In this document: positions 1-8,706 of the stretch, one piece after another
Layout of the letters: every line of letters begins with the position of its first letter
Position numbering within the stretch: the stretch's first letter is position 1
Source: SpSt-398 sp041752235
GTDB taxonomy: Bacteria; Bacteroidota; Bacteroidia; Chitinophagales; Chitinophagaceae
NCBI GenBank assembly: GCA_041752235.1
Contig: JBGSHM010000015.1
Coordinates: forward strand, 124,001 to 188,000
Direction of reading: 5' to 3'
DNA length: 64,000 nt
The notes under the pieces: model-generated
What the model was told of the DNA's origin: nothing
Database searches by the model: none
What the model saw: the letters and a program-made list of their open reading frames with translations, nothing else
Program-made: the position numbers and the translations under genes

Positions 1-963
1 ATCCAGGTAGGGCCCTATACCAAATTCACCCGCGATGCCGATGGAAATAAACTGGACAGCACGGTGTATGGAAAATTCGAACCCATCCGCGCCTATGGCG
101 GTTGGGAACCACGTGTTACCTTACGGTATGAATTGACCGAGAGCTCTTCCTTAAAAGCAGCGCTTACCCGAAACTTTCAATACATCCATCTCGTTTCCAA
201 TTCAGGAAATACCCTGCCTACCGATCTTTGGGTACCCAGCACCTATCTGGTACAACCACAGATCAGTTGGCAATATGCAGCCGGTTACTTCAGGAATTTT
301 GAAGACAACAACTACGAGACCTCCGTCGAAGTGTATTATAAGGATATGCGCAATCAGGTTGAATACAAGGAAGGGTACACACCCGGCCTGGCCGATCCTG
401 AGGATGAATTTGTATTTGGAAAAGGATGGAGCTATGGTGCGGAGTTCTATGTGAATAAAGCAAGAGGACGTTTTACCGGCTGGGTTGGCTATACGCTTTC
501 CTGGACCTGGCGGCAATTTAAAGACCTGAATAATGGAGACAGGTATCCTACCCGTTTTGACCGCCGTCACGACCTGAGTGTTGTAGGTAACTATGAAATC
601 AATAAAAAATGGAAGATCGGAGGTGTATTTGTCTATGGCACTGGAAATGCCACCACCTTCCCGGAAAGCTTTTTTATCATTGACGGCGTGCTGACGCAAG
701 AGTATAGTCAGCTCAATCAATATCGTTTAGGTGCCTATCACCGGATGGACCTTGCGGCCACCTATACCCCCGAACCCAAAAAGAAAAGAAAATGGCAGAG
801 TCATTGGGTATTTAGTATCTACAATGTATACAGCCGCTATAATCCCTATTTTATCTACTTCGATCAAACAGGAAGCCCCTATGATGGAACACTGAAGGTT
901 GAGGCCAGACAGGTTTCTTTGTTTCCTGTTTTACCTACGGTTACGTGGAATTTTAAGTTTTGA
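1..963 (+). CDS. TonB-dependent outer-membrane receptor, C-terminal part (5' end outside window)
   Basis: The frame is open from base 1, so the gene starts upstream; about 320 C-terminal residues are visible. They show alternating aromatic/polar beta-strands typical of a 22-strand TonB-dependent receptor barrel, including a stretch around 470-660 (GWVGYTLSWTW, then RYPTRFDRRHDLSVVGNY) that is common near the end of such barrels. The last residues (VTWNFKF) end in phenylalanine, the usual signal for BAM-dependent outer-membrane insertion. The substrate cannot be told because the plug and N-terminus are missing. The stop codon (961-963) is the first three bases of a heptamer repeat array. Confidence 0.85.
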   Translation: MQVGPYTKFTRDADGNKLDSTVYGKFEPIRAYGGWEPRVTLRYELTESSSLKAALTRNFQYIHLVSNSGNTLPTDLWVPSTYLVQPQISWQYAAGYFRNFEDNNYETSVEVYYKDMRNQVEYKEGYTPGLADPEDEFVFGKGWSYGAEFYVNKARGRFTGWVGYTLSWTWRQFKDLNNGDRYPTRFDRRHDLSVVGNYEINKKWKIGGVFVYGTGNATTFPESFFIIDGVLTQEYSQLNQYRLGAYHRMDLAATYTPEPKKKRKWQSHWVFSIYNVYSRYNPYFIYFDQTGSPYDGTLKVEARQVSLFPVLPTVTWNFKF

Positions 964-995
964 ATGGTGAGAGGTGAATGGTGAGGCGTGAGACG
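961..995. repeat. Short heptamer array (TGAnnnG words)
   Basis: Five consecutive 7-base words: TGAATGG, TGAGAGG, TGAATGG, TGAGGCG, TGAGACG. The last two are the same words that build the large array at 3421-3518. The first word contains the receptor gene's stop codon. No opposing arm is seen here, so this is a one-armed or eroded copy. Confidence 0.7.
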
Positions 996-1011
996 TCTCC
1001 CGAATAACATT

Positions 1012-1019
1012 TATCTTTA
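1012..1019 (+). promoter_or_regulatory. Predicted -7 box TATCTTTA, leaderless spacing
   Basis: TATCTTTA differs from the Bacteroidota -7 consensus TAnnTTTG only at its last base. It lies four bases before ATG 1024, so transcription would start at or next to the A of the start codon. Confidence 0.5.
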
Positions 1020-1023
1020 CTAC

Positions 1024-2379
1024 ATGAAAACCACCCTCAAGGAAATTCTGGAAAATTCCGAACATGATACTTTCAAATTCGCTTTTGCCGACATCGATGG
1101 CATTCTCCGAGGCAAAATGATCAGCCGAAAAAAGTTTTTGGATTCACTGGAAGAAGGGGTTGGTTTTTGTGATGTGGTTTTTGGCTGGGACAGTGCCGAT
1201 CAGTTATATGACAAGAGTAGCATTACCGGATGGCATACCGGATATCCGGATAGACCGGCCAGGATTGATCTGTCTACCCTTCGTTTTATACCCTGGCAGG
1301 ATAATATCCCCTTTTTTATAGCAGACTTTTCCTCACCGGAGGGCAACGATCTCGCGGCCTGTAGCCGGAGTTTATTAAAGAATATAGCGGCCCGATCGGC
1401 TGAAATGGGTTATCACCCGGAGTTTGCCCAGGAATTTGAGTGGTTCAATTTCTGCGAAACCCCGCAAAGCCTTGCGGCCAAAGGATATTTGAACCCTGAG
1501 CCCTTTACTCCCGGCATGTTTGGTTATTCGATTCTGCGCACCTCTGGTCAACATGCCTACTACCATGACCTGTTTCAGTTGCTGACCCAATTTGATATAC
1601 CCATTGAAGGCATACACACAGAAACCGGTCCGGGTGTATATGAAGCCGCCATTGCCCATGATGAAGTACTTAAAGCGGCCGACAAGGCAACCTTGTTCAA
1701 AACCGGAGTTAAGGAGATCGCCTACCAGCATGGTTTGATGGCCTCTTTTATGGCCAAATGGAATGAGCATCTCCCTGGTTGTAGCGGTCACCTCCACCAA
1801 AGCTTGTGGTCGCCAGATGGCACCACTAATCTTTTCTATCAGGAAAAGGACCCCAACCACATGAGTGAATTATTTCGTCAATACCTGGCTGGGCAGCTTT
1901 ACTGCCTGCCCCATATCCTCCCTATGTATGCCCCAACCATCAATAGCTATAAGCGCCTGGTAGAAGGTGCCTGGGCACCTACCACCATTACCTGGGGATA
2001 TGATAATCGCACCACGGCGCTTCGGGTGATCAATACGTCTGCGGCCTATACCCGATTAGAAACCCGGGTGCCCGGTTCGGATACCAATCCTTATCTGGCC
2101 ATGGCCGCCGCCCTTGCTTCGGGGTTGTATGGTATTCAACATAAATTATCCCTGGATACCCCAGCAACTTCCGGCAATGGTTATGAGGCTACCGGGAATG
2201 GGCATCTGCCAAAAGGGTTGTTTGAAGCGGCCACCGCTATGGAGGCTTCCCCCATAGCAAAGGAATTGTTTGGTGAGGCCTTTGTCGCGCATTTTACGGC
2301 TACCCGTTTCTGGGAATGTCGCCAACAGGCCAAAGCAGTCACCGATTGGGAATTGAAACGCTATTTTGAGATCATATAA
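1024..2379 (+). CDS. Glutamine synthetase family ligase
   Basis: A 451-residue protein of the glutamine synthetase superfamily, which joins an amine to the gamma-carboxyl of glutamate using ATP. Visible motifs are a beta-grasp N-terminus (FADIDGILRGK), the metal-binding GIHTETGPGVYEAA, the nucleotide-binding GCSGHLHQSLW, and the glutamate-binding NSYKRLVEGAWAP followed by GYDNRTTALRV. The Arg/Asn-Arg-Thr pattern and the length resemble the PuuA/GlnT/FluG-like group rather than housekeeping GlnA, so the amine substrate is uncertain. I chose ATG 1024 over an in-frame start at 988 because it begins the family's N-terminus and sits four bases after a -7 box. The next gene follows 7 bases downstream, suggesting an operon with the kinase. 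Confidence 0.85.
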   Translation: MKTTLKEILENSEHDTFKFAFADIDGILRGKMISRKKFLDSLEEGVGFCDVVFGWDSADQLYDKSSITGWHTGYPDRPARIDLSTLRFIPWQDNIPFFIADFSSPEGNDLAACSRSLLKNIAARSAEMGYHPEFAQEFEWFNFCETPQSLAAKGYLNPEPFTPGMFGYSILRTSGQHAYYHDLFQLLTQFDIPIEGIHTETGPGVYEAAIAHDEVLKAADKATLFKTGVKEIAYQHGLMASFMAKWNEHLPGCSGHLHQSLWSPDGTTNLFYQEKDPNHMSELFRQYLAGQLYCLPHILPMYAPTINSYKRLVEGAWAPTTITWGYDNRTTALRVINTSAAYTRLETRVPGSDTNPYLAMAAALASGLYGIQHKLSLDTPATSGNGYEATGNGHLPKGLFEAATAMEASPIAKELFGEAFVAHFTATRFWECRQQAKAVTDWELKRYFEII

Positions 2380-2386
2380 ACCATTG

Positions 2387-3430
2387 ATGGATTACGAAAA
2401 GATCATTCGAAAAGCCTGGCAGGGGTTTGATGCTTCCAAAGAGATCAAACAAATTGAAGACATCAGTGCCCGGGTGTCTACAAATCATGTTTTCCGGGTA
2501 ACCTTTGATGACGGAGATATGGTCATTGCCAAATTCTCCTATTACGGCCAGTATGAACATTTTAAGGAGGACCACCGAATCATACATACCCTTTCCAATA
2601 ATTTGTTGTTTCCATTTGAAAACCTCCTGGCTAAATCCCTTTTAAAGAATAACCGGGTTTATACCTATCATTACTGCCAGCGAAATAAAGAAGCCTGGGT
2701 GGTTTTTTATAACCCGGTCAGGGTGTTGGAACGCATGCCCAGACGACTGGAAGAAGCCGATATCAAAAAGTTTGGGAGGCAGATCGGAAAATTTCACAAA
2801 GCCTGTTCACGCGTAGGGAATGTGCTTCCCCGGTCATCCAAAACATTGCGTACGGATATCGCACTCTTGCTGGAGCGGGTAGAAGAACAAGGGGCTAAAT
2901 TTGGTACAAAGGCACAAATAGAAATGGTGCGTCATCATGCCGAACAATTTTTGAAGAACCGGAACAAACTCAATGCCGGCTCCTTTGAAACCATTCCTGT
3001 TTTTATTGACTGGAACATCGGCAATTTTTCAGTCACAAAAAAAGGAGAGCTCTATTCACGATGGGATTATGACTGGTTCCGAATGAGTTCACGGATATTG
3101 GATTTTTATTTTTTTAGCCGCGTGGTCTCCGATGCCGGTGACCGGACCGTTTTTAGTTATGGTATCAATACCCTGATGGAAGACCGGTTCAAATTATTTC
3201 TAAAGGAATACCATGCTGTGAATCCCTTAAGCGCAAACGAGATCCGCTTTCTTCGGGAAGGATACCGTTTCTTTATACTGAACTATGTGATAAAAGATGG
3301 TTTTTATTTCTTTTCCGAACAGTATGCCAAAAAACTGACCGACGAAGCATTTGAAAAATACCTTCCTTCAGTAGATAGCGATTTTGACCCGGAGGTGTTG
3401 ATAGAGGAGTTGGGGATAGGTGAGGCGTGA
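2387..3430 (+). CDS. Aminoglycoside/choline-kinase-like phosphotransferase
   Basis: A 347-residue protein with the APH/choline kinase fold. The N-lobe has a short beta-sheet with IAKF as the likely ATP-anchoring lysine. The C-lobe has IDWNIGNF, a match to the Brenner-type catalytic DxxxxN, and then RWDYDWFRM, where the second Asp would bind metal. The expected HxD histidine is replaced (FIDWN), as in several divergent members. The substrate is unknown; the neighbouring GS-like ligase suggests a small amine or alcohol, which is inference. Start ATG 2387 is 7 bases after the upstream stop. The last codons and stop are made of heptamer repeat units (TGAGGCG), so the C-terminal tail may have been altered by the repeat. 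Confidence 0.75.
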   Translation: MDYEKIIRKAWQGFDASKEIKQIEDISARVSTNHVFRVTFDDGDMVIAKFSYYGQYEHFKEDHRIIHTLSNNLLFPFENLLAKSLLKNNRVYTYHYCQRNKEAWVVFYNPVRVLERMPRRLEEADIKKFGRQIGKFHKACSRVGNVLPRSSKTLRTDIALLLERVEEQGAKFGTKAQIEMVRHHAEQFLKNRNKLNAGSFETIPVFIDWNIGNFSVTKKGELYSRWDYDWFRMSSRILDFYFFSRVVSDAGDRTVFSYGINTLMEDRFKLFLKEYHAVNPLSANEIRFLREGYRFFILNYVIKDGFYFFSEQYAKKLTDEAFEKYLPSVDSDFDPEVLIEELGIGEA

Positions 3431-3640
3431 GGCGTGAGGCGTGAGACGTGAGACGTGAGACGTGAGACGTGAGACGTGAGACGTGAGACGTGAGACGTGA
3501 GACGTGAATTTTGAGGTGTAAATTTAAAATAATTATAAATAACTAAAACTTTCATATCACGACTGACGACTCACGACTGACGACTCACGTCTCACGTCTC
3601 ACGACTCACGACAAACGTCTCACGCCTCAAAACCCACGAA
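3421..3640. repeat. Large two-armed heptamer array (TGAGACG / CGTCTCA)
   Basis: Left arm 3421-3518: three TGAGGCG, nine TGAGACG, then TGAATTT and TGAGGTG, 14 words in perfect 7-base phase. AT-rich spacer 3519-3556. Right arm 3557-3640: TCACGAC, TGACGAC and TCACGTC words, the reverse complements of the left-arm words, also in 7-base phase. The whole could fold as a long hairpin or cruciform. Because 7 is not a multiple of 3, the left arm puts TGA in all three + frames. It covers the kinase stop codon and ends right at the HAD gene's ATG. Confidence 0.9.
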
Positions 3641-3641
3641 A

Positions 3642-4490
3642 ATGCCCCACACCCCCTTCCACCACATCATCGACCGTTATTCCATTATTTTTTTTGATGC
3701 ATTTGGGGTGATCAAGAATTATAAAGGGTTGGTGCCTGGCATTGAAAGAACTTTTGAGTACTTACAGAAAACAGGCAAAGAATACTATATCGTAACGAAT
3801 GATGCCTCGCGAAGCCCGCAGCTATTGGCGGCTACCTATCACCAATTAGGGTTGAACCTGATCGAGCACGAACGGATTATTTCCTCCGGGATGCTGGCCA
3901 AAGAGTATCTTGACCTTAAGGTCAATGAAGGGATCGTTGCCTATCTGGGTACGGAAAAATCAGCCCATTATATTGATAGTTCCGGATTGCATACCCTTCC
4001 TGTTTGTGCCATCAATGACGGGAATATTGATAAAGTAAACGCGCTTGTCCTGCTGGATGATGAAGGATTTAATTGGTTTGAGGACCTGAATAAAGCGGTT
4101 AATATTTTACGAAAACGAACCATACCAGCCATCGTTGCGAATACAGATAATACCTATCCCCTGAGTGGCGGCAATGAAGTCTCCATTGCCATTGGTGGCA
4201 TCGCAGCCATGATCGAGAGTATAGTGGGGAAGCGTTTTATCCGGTTTGGCAAACCCGATTCGCAGATGTTTATGTTTGCCTATGACCTGGTTCGGGAAAA
4301 AAGACCGGTGAATAAACAAGAGATCCTGATGGTAGGGGACACCCTGCATACCGATATTTTAGGAGGAAATAAGTTTGGGTTGGATACCGTACTCGTACTT
4401 ACCGGAAACACCCAGCCGGAAGATGCTGAAACCCGTATTCGATCAACGGGAATCGTTCCAACCTATGTTTGTGAAAATGCGGTGATTTAA
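3642..4490 (+). CDS. HAD superfamily class IIA hydrolase
   Basis: A 282-residue phosphatase of the NagD-like HAD-IIA subfamily. Motif I is FFDAFGVIKNY (DxFGV instead of the usual DxDGV, as seen in the TIGR01459-type group), motif II is IVTNDAS, the cap region occupies roughly residues 80-190, and the C-terminal GKPDSQMF and MVGDTLHTDILGG carry the motif III Lys and motif IV Asp pair. It would dephosphorylate a small phosphoester in the cytoplasm. It lies in the same direction as the kinase but is separated from it by the heptamer array, so co-transcription is not certain. Substrate unknown. Confidence 0.85.
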   Translation: MPHTPFHHIIDRYSIIFFDAFGVIKNYKGLVPGIERTFEYLQKTGKEYYIVTNDASRSPQLLAATYHQLGLNLIEHERIISSGMLAKEYLDLKVNEGIVAYLGTEKSAHYIDSSGLHTLPVCAINDGNIDKVNALVLLDDEGFNWFEDLNKAVNILRKRTIPAIVANTDNTYPLSGGNEVSIAIGGIAAMIESIVGKRFIRFGKPDSQMFMFAYDLVREKRPVNKQEILMVGDTLHTDILGGNKFGLDTVLVLTGNTQPEDAETRIRSTGIVPTYVCENAVI

Positions 4491-4500
4491 AGATTCCTTA

Positions 4501-4562
4501 CCGCCAGGACGCAAAGGTGCAAAAGGACGCCAGGAAACCATTGCGGCATCGCGTCTTCGCGG
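4501..4562. repeat. Imperfect inverted repeat of the CCGCCAGGACGCAAAGG type between convergent genes
   Basis: Arms 4501-4522 and 4541-4562 pair at 16 of 22 positions by my alignment. The left arm words (CCGCCAGG, ACGCAAAGG, TGCAAAAGG) resemble those at 60850-60932. It lies between two convergent genes (HAD + and the secreted protein -), so it may act as a bidirectional terminator or spacer. Confidence 0.6.
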
Positions 4563-4572
4563 AAAAAAAGGC

Positions 4573-5394
4573 CTAATCTCCCACACCATACACAAACCGA
4601 ACCAGAGCATTCTTGGTTTCTGTGGACGTTAAATAAAGCTGATACCGTTTCTTTCCTGCTGTAACAATCATCAATGCGGTATTCGGAGGGATTTCTCCGA
4701 GATTTTCAGCCACCATCACCACTTCATGTTCCCGTTGCTGTAAGGTAATGCGTATGTCAAGCAGAATAGGTTTGGCGGTCAGTCGCTGGTTTGATAGAAC
4801 GGTTCTTTTATCTAAAAAAACGGAGATCGTATCGCCATCGATAGTGGCATTGTCATAAAACGCAAGCTGAACGGTACCTGTATCGACCTTGATCTCTCGT
4901 ACCAGTTCATTTTTCCGGGTGGTGAGGGGAATGGTTTCATCTACTTCTTCAAAATCGGATTTAGCCATTCGGTTCAAACCGATCTTGCCCGGAGGGCAAA
5001 CGGCATTGCTGCTCATTGTTACACCACCCCAATCACCACTAAGTACTTCTTTATCGCCGTTCCGGGTATAGGTCAATGTATATTTTTTGATGCAGGGTAC
5101 ACAATCCGGGGGAACGCGGAAAGTGATGACCTTGATCTCATTGATGACCAGGGTCTTTGTTTCCGGATTGTAGCTTCCTTCAAATTCTTCTTTGACATAA
5201 TTGGTCAGGTCGGAGTAGTGATAGGAAGCGCCTGTTACCTTAGTGCCGTCGACGAGTATTTGCAGTTCAATATTATAGGAGGAAAAACAACCTCCCGGTC
5301 CTTGCGTAAGGTTGCCTTTCCACACACCAGACAGTTCCTGTCCCCGGGAAAGCGTGGTAAGGGTCAGGGCACACAAAGCCAGGAAGTATTTCAT
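4573..5394 (-). CDS. Secreted protein of unknown function, paralogue of the next gene upstream
   Basis: A 273-residue protein with a signal peptide (MKYFLALCALTLTTLSRGQ). Two modules are visible: an N-terminal domain starting LSGVWKGNL with several cysteines, like lipocalin-type or META-type beta domains that begin with G-x-W-x-G; and a C-terminal domain of about 110 residues (NELVREIKVDTG to ALVRFVYG) containing VMVAENLGEIPPNTALMIV. The same two modules make up the protein at 5437-6561, without the long linker. I do not recognise a characterised family. The gene follows its paralogue by 42 bases and is probably co-transcribed with it. Confidence 0.8.
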   Translation of the reverse strand: MKYFLALCALTLTTLSRGQELSGVWKGNLTQGPGGCFSSYNIELQILVDGTKVTGASYHYSDLTNYVKEEFEGSYNPETKTLVINEIKVITFRVPPDCVPCIKKYTLTYTRNGDKEVLSGDWGGVTMSSNAVCPPGKIGLNRMAKSDFEEVDETIPLTTRKNELVREIKVDTGTVQLAFYDNATIDGDTISVFLDKRTVLSNQRLTAKPILLDIRITLQQREHEVVMVAENLGEIPPNTALMIVTAGKKRYQLYLTSTETKNALVRFVYGVGD

Positions 5395-5436
5395 CGGCGG
5401 GAAGATAGAGAGAATTCTATTTTCTAAATAAAAAAA

Positions 5437-6561
5437 TTATGGGAGCGGTAAACGGTCCATGGGTTTGACATATCGGAATTTTACCATTGCATTTTTTTGC
5501 TCTGTAGAAGTAATTCGGACCTCGAAACGTTGGGAGCCGGCATCCACGATCATCAAAGAGGTATTGGGTGGAATGCGTCCCAGGTTTTCTGCAACCATTA
5601 CCAATTCCTGATCGGGATCGGATTCGTCCAATTTTATAGTAACCACCAGTGGGGCGGCGGTGAGCTTCTTATGCGAAAGGACCAATTTCTTATTCAGATA
5701 CACCGAAATGGTGTCGTCATCTATCTCTCCATTGTCGTAAAGTTTTACAGTCAGTTCAGGTACAGAAACGGAAATCGTTTTGACCAATTCATTGGTCCTG
5801 TCCTTTAATGGGAGAGGGGTAAGAAGGGCAGGTTTCTCTACCAGTTTTTCCTGAGGAACCACTACGCGCGTAGGGGTCTCTTTTTTAACCGGCTCCGGCT
5901 CTTTTTTAACCGTTGGTTCCTGCTTTTTGGGAGTAACCGCCTTGGTCACTGGCTTGGTTGTGGTCGCCTTGGTATTATTAGTGGGGGCTGGCTTTTTTTC
6001 AACCGGCTTATTACCTGAGGTCGGTGTATTGTTCTTTACCAGCGGCGGATTATTCTTTTTGTCGATCTTGGCCCTTAAGGAGGGTTCTACATAAAAATCT
6101 GAAGTTTTTACGCGCCGCAGGTATACCGTACCTCCCCCGCAATCATCTCCCTTTTTAGCGCCAAAGGCATCGGCTTCATGGGTCGATTTAAAAGTTCCTT
6201 CCAAAAATTCTTCCCGTCCTGATTTGATAAATTCCATTTGGCAGGTCATGATACAGGAGACAGACCCCCAGGACATTTTTACCTCTACGGTCTTCATTTC
6301 CTGTACCAGGGCTTTACCACTCGCGGCGCTGAAACTTCCGGTAAAAACGGCTTTGCCATAAAAGGTGGTGTCCAGGTAGGAATAGGTGACGCCGGTAAGC
6401 CGGTTGGTGCCAGATTGTTCGATCTGTACCTCATACTTGTATTGGGATCCATTGGCACTGATAAAGTAACCCCTCCATATTCCAGTGATGTCCTGTGATT
6501 GAACAGCCTGGGTGGAGAATAACCCAAATAACAGGCAAAACAAATAGACCTTCCTTTTCAT
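5437..6561 (-). CDS. Secreted two-module protein with Pro/Lys/Thr-rich linker, paralogue of 4573-5394
   Basis: A 374-residue protein with signal peptide MKRKVYLFCLLFGLFSTQAV. The N-terminal module starts DITGIWRGYF and ends near KTSDF; the C-terminal module (NELVKTISVSV to AMVKFRYV, including MVAENLGRIPPNTSLMIV) matches the neighbour closely. Between them are roughly 95 residues very rich in Pro, Lys and Thr (KKQEP, VKKEPEPVKKE), predicted to be disordered and basic, which could let it span the periplasm or bind polyanions. Function unknown. The start region on the opposite strand has TAGTTTTA at 6569-6576, a possible -7 box. Confidence 0.8.
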   Translation of the reverse strand: MKRKVYLFCLLFGLFSTQAVQSQDITGIWRGYFISANGSQYKYEVQIEQSGTNRLTGVTYSYLDTTFYGKAVFTGSFSAASGKALVQEMKTVEVKMSWGSVSCIMTCQMEFIKSGREEFLEGTFKSTHEADAFGAKKGDDCGGGTVYLRRVKTSDFYVEPSLRAKIDKKNNPPLVKNNTPTSGNKPVEKKPAPTNNTKATTTKPVTKAVTPKKQEPTVKKEPEPVKKETPTRVVVPQEKLVEKPALLTPLPLKDRTNELVKTISVSVPELTVKLYDNGEIDDDTISVYLNKKLVLSHKKLTAAPLVVTIKLDESDPDQELVMVAENLGRIPPNTSLMIVDAGSQRFEVRITSTEQKNAMVKFRYVKPMDRLPLP

Positions 6562-6640
6562 CAGGCTGTAAAACTAAACAATTGCCGGGGATTCGGGTTT
6601 TATCCTGAGTCTCCTCACTGTTAATTTCTTTTAAAAATGC

Positions 6641-6648
6641 TACCTTTG
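6641..6648 (+). promoter_or_regulatory. Predicted -7 box TACCTTTG of thrS
   Basis: Exact match to TAnnTTTG, 25 bases before ATG 6673, giving a leader of roughly 20 bases. No clear TTG -33 box was seen at the usual distance. Confidence 0.6.
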
Positions 6649-6672
6649 CCCCCTTAAATTTCAATCATTTAC

Positions 6673-8622
6673 ATGATCAACATAACCCTGCCGGATGGCT
6701 CAGTCAGACAGTATGAGCAAGGAGTGAGTGCCCTGGACATCGCTAAATCCATTTCAGAGGGGTTGGCCCGCAAGGTATTGGCCGCCCAAATCAATGGAGA
6801 GGTATGGGATGCCACCCGCCCCATTTCAGCCGATGCTTCCCTTCGATTATTGACCTGGGAGGATAAGGAAGGCAAATCTACCTTTTGGCATTCCTCGGCA
6901 CACCTGATGGCCGAAGCAGTGGAAGCTACCTTCCCCGGTGTGAAATTCTGGGTTGGCCCGGCTACTGAAAATCCACAAGGATTCTATTATGATATGGATC
7001 TGGGTGACCGAAAACTGACGGAAGAAGACCTGAGCAAGCTGGAAAAGAAAATGGCTGAACTCGCCCGGCAGAACAATCCCTATGTGCGAAAGGAAGTTCC
7101 CATGACGGAAGCCATCGGATATTTTACCGATAAAGCCGATCCCTACAAACTCGATCTTCTTTCCAACCTGGAGGATGGGGCGATTACTTTTTATACCCAG
7201 GGTCAGTTTACTGATCTCTGCCGTGGACCACATATTCCACATACCGGTTTCATTAAAGCGATCAAGCTTACCAATATTGCCGGCGCCTATTGGAAGGGTG
7301 ATGAAAAGAATAAACAATTGACCCGGTTATACGGGGTTACTTTCCCCGCGCAAAAAGACCTGGATGAGCACCTGCGCCTGCTGGAAGAAGCCCGCAAGCG
7401 CGACCATCGCAAATTGGGCAAGGAATTGGGGATCTATACCATGGATGACGATGTGGGCCCCGGACTGATCATGTGGATGCCCAATGGTACAGTCATTATC
7501 GAGGAATTGGAGAAATTAGCGAAGGAGACGGAATCAGAAGCCGGATACAAAAGGGTGGTAACCCCGCATATCGCTAAAGAAAGCATGTACCTCACCAGTG
7601 GTCACCTGCCTTACTATGCCGATAGCATGTACCCGCCTATGGAATTGGAAGGAGAAAAGTATTACCTCAAATCCATGAACTGTCCGCATCACCACAAGAT
7701 ATTCGCGGCAGAACCCAAAAGTTACCGTGACCTTCCTTATCGCATCGCCGAATATGGAACCGTATACCGGTACGAACAAAGCGGAGAGTTATTTGGTCTG
7801 ATGCGTGTTCGCTGCCTGCACATGAATGATGCACATATCTATTGCACCAAGGAACAGTTCTTTGATGAATTCCGGGCAGTAAATGACATGTACCTCAAGT
7901 ATTTTAAAATATTTGGCATTGATAAATATGTGATGCGGTTGTCCTTGCATTCCCCGGAAAAACTCGGGATCAAATATGTCAATGAGCCAGAGTTGTGGAA
8001 GGAAACCGAAGCCCTGGTCAGGGATGTACTGATCAAGTCCAAAATCCCTTATGTGGAAGTACAGGACGAAGCGGCTTTTTACGGGCCCAAGATCGATGTC
8101 CAGATTTATAGTGTCATCGGGCGGGAGTTCACCCTGGCCACCAACCAGGTCGATTTCTCCCAGGGTCGCAGCTTCAAACTCGAGTATACCACCCAGGATA
8201 ATAACGCGGAAACCCCCTTGATCATCCACCGGGCACCCCTCGGAACCCACGAAAGGTTCATCGGTTTTCTGCTGGAACACTATGCAGGTAAACTCCCGGT
8301 TTGGCTTTCGCCCCTCCAGGTGAGGATCCTGCCGATCAGCGACAAATTCCAGGACTATTGCAAAACTGTTTTTCAGCAACTAAAAAAAGCAGATATTCGT
8401 GTAGAGATCGACGACCGGAATGAGAAGATCGGGAAAAAGATCCGCGATACAGAAATGATGCGGGTACCCTATATGCTGGTGTTGGGCGAAAAAGAAGCCT
8501 CCGAAGGAAAAGTGAGCGTCAGAAAGCAAGGGCAGGAGGGTAAAGGCGATCTTGGTTCCATGGACCTGGCCTCTTTCATCAGTATGATCGGAGAAGAGAT
8601 CCGGGAACGCAAAGGAGAATAA
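6673..8622 (+). CDS. thrS: Threonyl-tRNA synthetase
   Basis: A 649-residue class II synthetase that charges tRNA-Thr. In order: TGS domain (1-62), the editing domain with HSSAHLMAEA near residue 75 and CRGPHIPHTG near residue 183, the catalytic core with zinc ligand Cys337 in NCPHHHKIF and His519 in HRAPLGTHERF, and the anticodon-binding domain from about 545. Length matches E. coli ThrS (642). It heads the conserved thrS-infC-rpmI-rplT group. The start is supported by a -7 box at 6641 and the usual TGS N-terminus (MINITLPDGS). Confidence 0.98.
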   Translation: MINITLPDGSVRQYEQGVSALDIAKSISEGLARKVLAAQINGEVWDATRPISADASLRLLTWEDKEGKSTFWHSSAHLMAEAVEATFPGVKFWVGPATENPQGFYYDMDLGDRKLTEEDLSKLEKKMAELARQNNPYVRKEVPMTEAIGYFTDKADPYKLDLLSNLEDGAITFYTQGQFTDLCRGPHIPHTGFIKAIKLTNIAGAYWKGDEKNKQLTRLYGVTFPAQKDLDEHLRLLEEARKRDHRKLGKELGIYTMDDDVGPGLIMWMPNGTVIIEELEKLAKETESEAGYKRVVTPHIAKESMYLTSGHLPYYADSMYPPMELEGEKYYLKSMNCPHHHKIFAAEPKSYRDLPYRIAEYGTVYRYEQSGELFGLMRVRCLHMNDAHIYCTKEQFFDEFRAVNDMYLKYFKIFGIDKYVMRLSLHSPEKLGIKYVNEPELWKETEALVRDVLIKSKIPYVEVQDEAAFYGPKIDVQIYSVIGREFTLATNQVDFSQGRSFKLEYTTQDNNAETPLIIHRAPLGTHERFIGFLLEHYAGKLPVWLSPLQVRILPISDKFQDYCKTVFQQLKKADIRVEIDDRNEKIGKKIRDTEMMRVPYMLVLGEKEASEGKVSVRKQGQEGKGDLGSMDLASFISMIGEEIRERKGE

Positions 8623-8706
8623 GTTATTTTCGAATGCTCTTTCCCTTAAAAGAGCTGATTCATCAATAAAAAAAAGGTGACCCAACAAGGGTAAGGGTCC
8701 AATTTT

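Noticed and set aside
3304..3555. Open - strand frame encoding SRLTSHV repeats
   Set aside because: It is the heptamer array read in an open strand; a 7-base repeat without a stop gives a periodic peptide by construction.
3421..3640. CRISPR array
   Set aside because: There are no repeat-length units with unique spacers; words are 7 bases, contiguous, and the second half is the reverse complement. No cas genes are near.
7789..8379. 196-residue open frame antisense to thrS
   Set aside because: It lies wholly inside thrS, with no signal, domain or promoter.
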